Origin: Monarcha castaneiventris obscurior
Lineage: Eukaryota > Chordata > Aves > Passeriformes > Monarchidae
DNA length: 64,000 nucleotides
NCBI GenBank assembly: GCA_026261815.1
Contig: JAMPIT010000476.1
Location: forward strand, 2,569,501 to 2,633,500
Direction: 5' to 3'
Made by a program: the position numbers and the translations under genes. The notes beneath the pieces were generated by a model. The model was not told the DNA's origin, did no database searches, and saw only the letters and a list, made by a program, of their open reading frames with translations. How positions within the stretch are numbered: position 1 is the stretch's first letter; every line of letters starts with the position of its first letter. Of this stretch, positions 60,801 through 64,000 are shown one piece after another.

Positions 60801-63800
60801 GAGATACTCTGCTAGGAAAAGATATTTACAGCTAAGACACTGTGTTATTTTTGTACAAGCAAGGATAAGGATGGTGAAGTCTGTTGCTGCATATAAACGG
60901 ATTGTTTGGGCTACTGTTACAATTCAGAGACATCTGCGTGCAACTAAGTTGGCAAAAATAGATCGGCAAAGATACGAAATTATAAAGTCTTCAGCACTTA
61001 CTATTCAGTCTGCATTCAGAAGATGGAGAAAATACAAAATTCAACAGAAAATTAAAGCAGCTATGGTGATTCAGAGTTTTTTCCGAAAATGGCAATCTTC
61101 CAAACTGGCTAAGAGAAGGAGGGCTGCCCTTGTCATACAGTCTTGGTACAGGATGCACAGAGACCGGAAGCAGTATCTACATATTAAGCAAAATGTTATC
61201 AGGATTCAGGCTTGGTACAGGTGTCAGCTGGCCAGACGTGTTTTTCAGGAGCACAGGGCGAAAATAGTGACAATTCAGCGGTACTACAGAGCTTATAAAC
61301 TGGGAAAAGATGAGAGAGAGTCTTATTTGCAAAAACGTGCAGCAGTGATAGTTCTCCAAGCTGCTTTTAGAGGCATGAAGGCACGAGAGCTGTACAGACA
61401 AGCAAAAGCAGCGTGTGTCATTCAGTCGCTGTGGAGAATGAAACAAGAGAGACAAAGATTTTTGCAATTAAAAAAATCTGTTACTATGTTGCAGTCACAC
61501 GTGAGAAAATACCAACAAGTAAAAAGATACAAAGAGATGAAAAATGCTGCTTCTGTAATTCAAACCCGGTACAGGGCACGCATGGCCACTAAAAATGCAG
61601 CTGCTGCTTTCCAGAGGGTGCGCCTGGCTGCCATTGTTCTCCAGTCTGCCTACAGAGGGATGCAAGCCAGGAGAGAGGCTCACGTACTGAGATCTGTGAT
61701 CAAAATTCAGTCAAGTTTCCGTGCTCATGTGGCCCGGAAGAGATTTAAAAAGTTGAGAGATGCCACGGTGAAGATTCAAGCCCTTGCAAAGATGAGGCAA
61801 GTCCGTAAGCGTTACTGTGCACTGAGGGAAGCAACGCTTTATGTCCAGCGAAGGTATCGCTCTGGGAGATGTGCTCTTCAATTTAAGGAAGATTATAGGA
61901 AATTGAAGGGAGGTTGCATAAGAATTCAGGCTCTAGTTCGAGGCTATCTTGTCAGGAAACAAATAGAAAGGTTGAGGGAGGCTGCAGTATTACTTCAGGC
62001 CTGCTACAGAATGAAAAGGGACCGGCAACGGTACTTAAGTGTCTACAGTGCTGCCATTGTCATTCAACAACGTTATCGTGCCTGCAAAAAGACCCAGTGT
62101 CACAGGCAAGAGTTCTTGCAAGTTAGAAAAGCAGCTGTGTGCTTACAAGCAGCCTACAGAGGTTATAAAACACGCAAAAATCTTAAACTTGAATACAGAG
62201 CTGCTGTTAAAATTCAGACTGCTTTTAGAGCTCATGCCGCAAGAGTGAAACACAAGGCAATGGTTCAGGCTTCTGTCGTGATTCAGAGGTGGTACAGAAA
62301 TTGTAAGGCTGGTAAGAGGCAAAGACTGAACTTCTTGATGACAAGAGCAGCAGTGCTTTCTTTACAAGCAGCTTTTCGTGGCTGGAAGGTACGGAAGCAG
62401 ATTCAAAGACAGCATGTTGCTGCTGCTAGGATACAGTCTACCTTCAGAAAATTCATGGCTGTGAAGAAATTCAGGCTTGTGAACCACGCTGTACTAACCA
62501 TCCAAAGGCATTACAGAGCCAGGGTTCTAGGCCAGAGACAACGGCAAGAATACATCCAGTTGCGTAATGCTGTGGTGCGTCTTCAGGCACTATGGAGGGG
62601 GAAAGCTGTGAGAAAAACCATTCAGAAGAAACATAACCTTGCAACAATCATTCAGTCCTATTACAGAATGCACGTAAATCAACTAAAATACAAGAAACTG
62701 AGACAAGCCACTTTGGTGATTCAGAAATACTACAGAGCCTACTGTATGAAAAAAACCCAGCATGCAATTTATCTAAAAACCAAGGCAGCTGTGTTAGTCT
62801 TGCAGTCTGCTTACCGTGGGATGACTGTGAGGAAGCAACTGAACAAACTAAACAAAGCTGCTACAACTATACAAGCTGCCTTCAAATCTCACCTGGTCAA
62901 GAAGGAGTATGAAAGACTTAGATCTGCAACTATAGCCATTCAAAGGCGTTACCGTGCAGTTATGCACGCTAAGTGTCAAAGGCAGAGGTATTTGTCTTTA
63001 AAAAGAGCCACAGTCAAAGTGCAGGCGGTTTACAGAGGTGTAAGAGTGAGGCGACAGGTCCTCTGTATGCACCAAGCAGCTGTTTGTATCCAAGCCACAT
63101 TTAAGATGCATTGCATGAGCACAAAATATCGGTCAATGAGAACGGCAGCAATAAGAATTCAAAGGCAATACAGAGCATTTTGTTTAGGCAAAGTACAACG
63201 CAAAAAGTACTTGGAACTAAAAAAGTCTGTTATTATCCTCCAGGCTGCTTGCAGAGGCATGAAAGTCCGACAAGACTTAAAAACTATGCACCAGTCAGCA
63301 GCAATAATCCAGTCCTTTTATCGGATGCACAAACAACAGAGGGATTTCAGGAAGTTGCTGCTTGCAACGAGGCAGATTCAGCAGTGGTTCCGTGCTTGTA
63401 AAGAGAGAGATGCACAAGTTCACAATTACACAATTATGAAAAATGCTGTACTACGCATCCAGGCTGCATTCCGTGGTATGAAAACAAGAAGACTTATTAG
63501 AACCATGAATAAATCGGCTGTGATTATTCAAAGAAGGTTTAGAACTTTTCTGGAAAGAAAACGTTTTCTTTCCATTAAGTCAGCGGCTGTTGTAATTCAG
63601 AGAAAATACAGAGCAACAAAACTAGGAAAAATTCAGCGTCAAAAATATCTCTCTCTCCTTAATGCTGCTATCATCATACAGTCTGCTTATAGAGGATTTG
63701 TGGTAAGAAAAAAAGTGCAGAAAATGCATCAAGCTGCTACAGTTATTCAAGCAATGTTAAGAATGCATAAAATTTACACTTCTTATCAAGCACTCAGGCT

Positions 63801-64000
63801 TGCTTCAGTAATTATACAGCAACGTTATCGAGCTTGCAGGGAGGGGAAGCGTGAGAGAGAAAAGTACTTAAAACTGTACAATTCTGTTTTAGTTCTTCAA
63901 GCTGCCTACAGAGGAATGAAAACAAGATGCCTCTTGAAGAGACAACATGAGGCAGCACTTACAATACAGAGGAACTACCGAATGTATAGGCAGTACTGTC
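45535..64000 (+). CDS. ASPM: ASPM, abnormal spindle protein (gene level, 3' truncated by window)
   Basis: ASPM binds microtubule minus ends at spindle poles, works with katanin and calmodulin, and is a primary microcephaly gene. Eighteen exons are in the window: 45535-45837, 47529-47672, 48051-49404, 51835-51936, 52669-52815, 53429-53674, 53838-53905, 54452-54593, 54672-54802, 55050-55225, 55326-55471, 55554-55639, 56982-57197, 58064-58274, 58361-58506, 58609-58737, 59620-59814 and 60790 to the edge. Summed length is 7153 bases (2384 codons plus one base) with no stop. Order: ASH domain (residues about 40-148), disordered region with two LSPDxF motifs (327, 351), conserved block ending in helical repeats, two calponin-homology domains (about 845-985 and 1040-1200), then IQ motifs from about 1225. 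The C-terminal IQ motifs and armadillo-like domain lie beyond the window. The start has a strong Kozak context (gccATGG). Confidence 0.96.
45838..47528 (+). other. ASPM: ASPM intron 1
   Basis: A 1691-bp GT-AG intron. Its first 630 bp are CpG-island tail and a decanucleotide minisatellite (45901-46464). The rest is AT-rich with nothing else recognised. Confidence 0.93.
45901..46464 (+). repeat. Decanucleotide minisatellite with higher-order structure
   Basis: Fifty-six 10-bp units GGTGCCKGTS occur in four variants: A ggtgccggtg, B ggtgcctgtc, C ggtgccggtc, D ggtgcctgtg. Unit order is ABACCD-ABACCCD (45901-46030), a 4-bp gcgc insert (46031-46034), ABACCD-ABACCCD (46035-46164), AB (46165-46184), ABACCD-ABACCCD (46185-46314), ABACCD (46315-46374), and an irregular tail DAACDCDCD (46375-46464). 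The array starts 63 bp after the exon 1 donor. No frame holds a stop, so all six frames give long artefactual ORFs. Confidence 0.98.
47529..47672 (+). CDS. ASPM: ASPM exon 2: second part of ASH domain
   Basis: Residues 102-149 ([33 protein letters not shown]), matching the human VNWTPLKEGRVRE and NDVLKHQAILLG segments. It is 144 bases, phase 0 at both ends, with donor AAG|GTGAGC. Confidence 0.96.
47673..48050 (+). other. ASPM: ASPM intron 2
   Basis: A 378-bp GT-AG intron ending 'tctttttcag', nothing else recognised. Confidence 0.93.
48051..49404 (+). CDS. ASPM: ASPM exon 3: long disordered region
   Basis: Residues 150-600 plus one base. Conserved landmarks are [49 protein letters not shown] (residue 327), [10 protein letters not shown] (351) and [14 protein letters not shown]. 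LSPDxF-type motifs in this region of ASPM are reported to bind the katanin p60/p80 dimer. It ends in phase 1 at GCTG|GTGAGC. The human exon is longer and carries more LSPD-type motifs. Confidence 0.94.
49781..49985 (-). mobile_element. CR1 LINE 3' end in ASPM intron 3
   Basis: Reverse complement of a CR1 tail: 'agaatcatgaaggttggaaa' and 'agacctcttggag' at the left, then 'ctgggcagcctgtg' and 'cattcttcctgtgaagaag' to the right. It is inserted antisense to ASPM. Confidence 0.85.
50455..51175 (-). mobile_element. CR1 LINE ORF2 (reverse transcriptase) remnant
   Basis: The minus strand encodes degraded CR1 reverse transcriptase. From 51175 leftward come [16 protein letters not shown], then YLEF-like text, the diagnostic [20 protein letters not shown] (50790-50730) and GDTKLHCA, and finally the AEKDLGV/LD and QKANWILGCIKR region near 50600-50510. 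Frameshifts and stops break the frame throughout. The active-site FADD is not intact. It is antisense to ASPM. Confidence 0.85.
51835..51936 (+). CDS. ASPM: ASPM exon 4
   Basis: Encodes [17 protein letters not shown] and [15 protein letters not shown], matching human AQSSLTFIKPLKT. It enters and leaves in phase 1. The 51835 start is forced by phase, since starting at 51849 gives a TAA after three codons. Donor ACAG|GTAGGC. Confidence 0.88.
51937..52668 (+). other. ASPM: ASPM intron 4
   Basis: A 732-bp GT-AG intron with a T-rich acceptor tract, no element recognised. Confidence 0.92.
52669..52815 (+). CDS. ASPM: ASPM exon 5
   Basis: Encodes [20 protein letters not shown] and [20 protein letters not shown], nearly identical to human. 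147 bases, phase 1 in and out, donor CATG|GTAAGA. Confidence 0.96.
52816..53428 (+). other. ASPM: ASPM intron 5
   Basis: A 613-bp GT-AG intron. A GC-richer, unidentified patch (about 52916-53120) could be an unrecognised repeat. Confidence 0.9.
53429..53674 (+). CDS. ASPM: ASPM exon 6
   Basis: Encodes [40 protein letters not shown] and a charged helix ending RDRHLWKDI. The region is basic and helical, conserved with human. 246 bases, phase 1 in and out. GC content is higher than in neighbouring exons. Confidence 0.95.
53838..53905 (+). CDS. ASPM: ASPM exon 7
   Basis: A 68-base exon encoding [20 protein letters not shown] then GLE. Phase 1 in, phase 0 out, donor GAG|GTAAGT. Confidence 0.96.
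53906..54451 (+). other. ASPM: ASPM intron 7
   Basis: A 546-bp GT-AG intron, AT-rich, with a chance open frame and no recognised element. Confidence 0.92.
54452..54593 (+). CDS. ASPM: ASPM exon 8
   Basis: Encodes [32 protein letters not shown] and [11 protein letters not shown], conserved with human. 142 bases, phase 0 in, phase 1 out. Confidence 0.96.
54672..54802 (+). CDS. ASPM: ASPM exon 9: start of first calponin-homology region
   Basis: Encodes [20 protein letters not shown] and [15 protein letters not shown]. Phase 1 in, phase 0 out. The intron before it is only 78 bp. Confidence 0.96.
55050..55225 (+). CDS. ASPM: ASPM exon 10: CH1
   Basis: Encodes [40 protein letters not shown] and [18 protein letters not shown]. 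It ends in phase 2. Of two overlapping GT dinucleotides (55224, 55226), only 55226 (GTGCGT) keeps frame with exon 11. Confidence 0.95.
55326..55471 (+). CDS. ASPM: ASPM exon 11: CH1
   Basis: Encodes [20 protein letters not shown] and [20 protein letters not shown]. Phase 2 in, phase 1 out. Flanking introns are 100 and 82 bp. Confidence 0.96.
55554..55639 (+). CDS. ASPM: ASPM exon 12: CH1 end
   Basis: Encodes [20 protein letters not shown] and IVFAFQ, the typical last CH helix motif. Phase 1 in, phase 0 out, with a weak donor CAG|GTACTA. Confidence 0.96.
55640..56981 (+). other. ASPM: ASPM intron 12
   Basis: A 1342-bp GT-AG intron, AT-rich, no recognised repeat or gene. Confidence 0.92.
56982..57197 (+). 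CDS. ASPM: ASPM exon 13: linker and start of CH2
   Basis: Encodes [20 protein letters not shown], a variable Ser-rich spacer, then [20 protein letters not shown], the first helix of the second CH domain. 72 codons, phase 0 at both ends. Confidence 0.95.
57198..58063 (+). other. ASPM: ASPM intron 13
   Basis: An 866-bp GT-AG intron, AT-rich, with a chance 107-residue open frame. No recognised element. Confidence 0.9.
58064..58274 (+). CDS. ASPM: ASPM exon 14: CH2
   Basis: Encodes [20 protein letters not shown] and [20 protein letters not shown], then a Ser-rich insert. Phase 0 in, phase 1 out, donor CAAA|GTGAGT. Confidence 0.95.
58361..58506 (+). CDS. ASPM: ASPM exon 15: CH2
   Basis: Encodes [20 protein letters not shown] and [20 protein letters not shown]. 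The acceptor is 'ctttacaaag'. Phase 1 in, phase 0 out. Confidence 0.94.
58609..58737 (+). CDS. ASPM: ASPM exon 16: CH2 end and first IQ motif
   Basis: Encodes [19 protein letters not shown], the final CH helix, then [16 protein letters not shown], the first IQ motif. 43 codons in phase 0, with a weak donor CAG|GTGCTC. Confidence 0.95.
58738..59619 (+). other. ASPM: ASPM intron 16
   Basis: An 882-bp GT-AG intron, AT-rich, no recognised element. Confidence 0.92.
59620..59814 (+). CDS. ASPM: ASPM exon 17: IQ motifs
   Basis: Encodes two IQ-type calmodulin-binding helices ([15 protein letters not shown] and [15 protein letters not shown]) and ends ATVIQ, whose motif continues in exon 18. 65 codons in phase 0. 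Confidence 0.95.
60451..60487 (+). repeat. (GGTTT)n simple repeat
   Basis: About seven tandem GGTTT pentamers followed by GGGTTTTTTTT, within ASPM intron 17. Confidence 0.95.
60536..60690 (+). mobile_element. tRNA-Ile-derived SINE with CR1-like tail
   Basis: 60536-60613 resembles tRNA-Ile(AAT): an A-box-like 'gagctcagtcagttagagca', anticodon loop ctAATaa at 60572-60578, a B-box-like 'gggtttgatcc', and a 3' 'atgggcca'. It is followed by a degenerate CR1-type tail ('taggactcaat', 'gaatactctgtggttctgat'). A tRNA-Ile head with a CR1 tail is the design known from zebra finch TguSINE1. The mismatched acceptor stem and disrupted boxes mean it is not a working tRNA gene. Confidence 0.75.
60790..64000 (+). 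CDS. ASPM: ASPM exon 18: giant IQ-repeat exon (cut by window edge)
   Basis: The first 3211 bases of the IQ exon, open throughout, cover residues 1315-2384. It begins [13 protein letters not shown] after acceptor 'tacctgcag'. About 45 IQ-type motifs were read (pattern [I/L/V]Qxx[Y/F/W]R), which in ASPM bind calmodulin and form a long helical rod. From 61924 onward the motifs recur in sets of three with a 73-codon period. The window ends inside the motif [12 protein letters not shown], which matches human RMYRQYC. The rest of exon 18 and the later exons lie to the right. Confidence 0.97.
61924..63960 (+). repeat. ASPM: 73-codon, three-IQ higher-order repeat in ASPM
   Basis: The [I/L/V]Q of the class-A motif (xLQAAYRGxKxRK type) occurs at 61924, 62143, 62362, 62581, 62803, 63019, 63238, 63457, 63676 and 63895. 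Spacings are 219, 219, 219, 222, 216, 219, 219, 219 and 219 bases. Each period also holds a class-B motif (IQSxFRMH type) and a class-C motif (IQRxYRAxxxGKxQRxKYL type). Confidence 0.92.

Overview
This is vertebrate nuclear DNA, almost certainly from a bird and probably a passerine. The genes have vertebrate intron-exon structure and two have CpG-island promoters. The interspersed repeats are CR1 LINEs. ASPM intron 17 holds a tRNA-Ile-derived SINE with a CR1-like tail, the architecture known from zebra finch TguSINE1. The gene order, CRB1 (minus) then ZBTB41 (plus) then ASPM (plus), matches human 1q31.3.

Layout: 1-12274 is the start of CRB1 intron 1 (minus strand), with CR1 and older LINE relics and a large GATA/GGAT microsatellite. 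CRB1 coding exon 1, encoding the signal peptide, lies at 12275-12350, with a small CpG-rich promoter near 12.57-12.78 kb. From 12.8 to 27.2 kb is intergenic DNA with no supportable gene. From 27.2 to 28.25 kb is the ZBTB41 CpG island. ZBTB41 is complete: ten coding exons from 28554 to 40498, 906 residues, a BTB domain and 14 C2H2 fingers. From 40.5 to 45.2 kb are its 3' UTR and a spacer. From 45.25 to 45.9 kb is the ASPM CpG-island promoter. ASPM exons 1-18 then run to the right edge, which cuts the giant IQ-repeat exon 18 after 3211 bases. All exon junctions were checked by reading phase, and the summed coding lengths stay in frame in both genes.

Most notable structures: a 56-unit decanucleotide minisatellite just inside ASPM intron 1 with a nested 130-bp higher-order repeat; an ASPM promoter built of 50-bp repeats, each with an inverted CCAAT box, followed by a TTTGAA (CHR) element; a GC-AG intron and a tandem donor in ZBTB41; upstream ORFs overlapping the ZBTB41 and CRB1 starts; and a regular 73-codon, three-IQ superperiod in ASPM.

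The genes are neighbours but not an operon. CRB1 is an apical polarity protein of retina, ZBTB41 a probable nuclear zinc-finger regulator, and ASPM a spindle-pole protein of dividing cells. No wholly new system was found; the novelty candidates are repeat and regulatory architecture.
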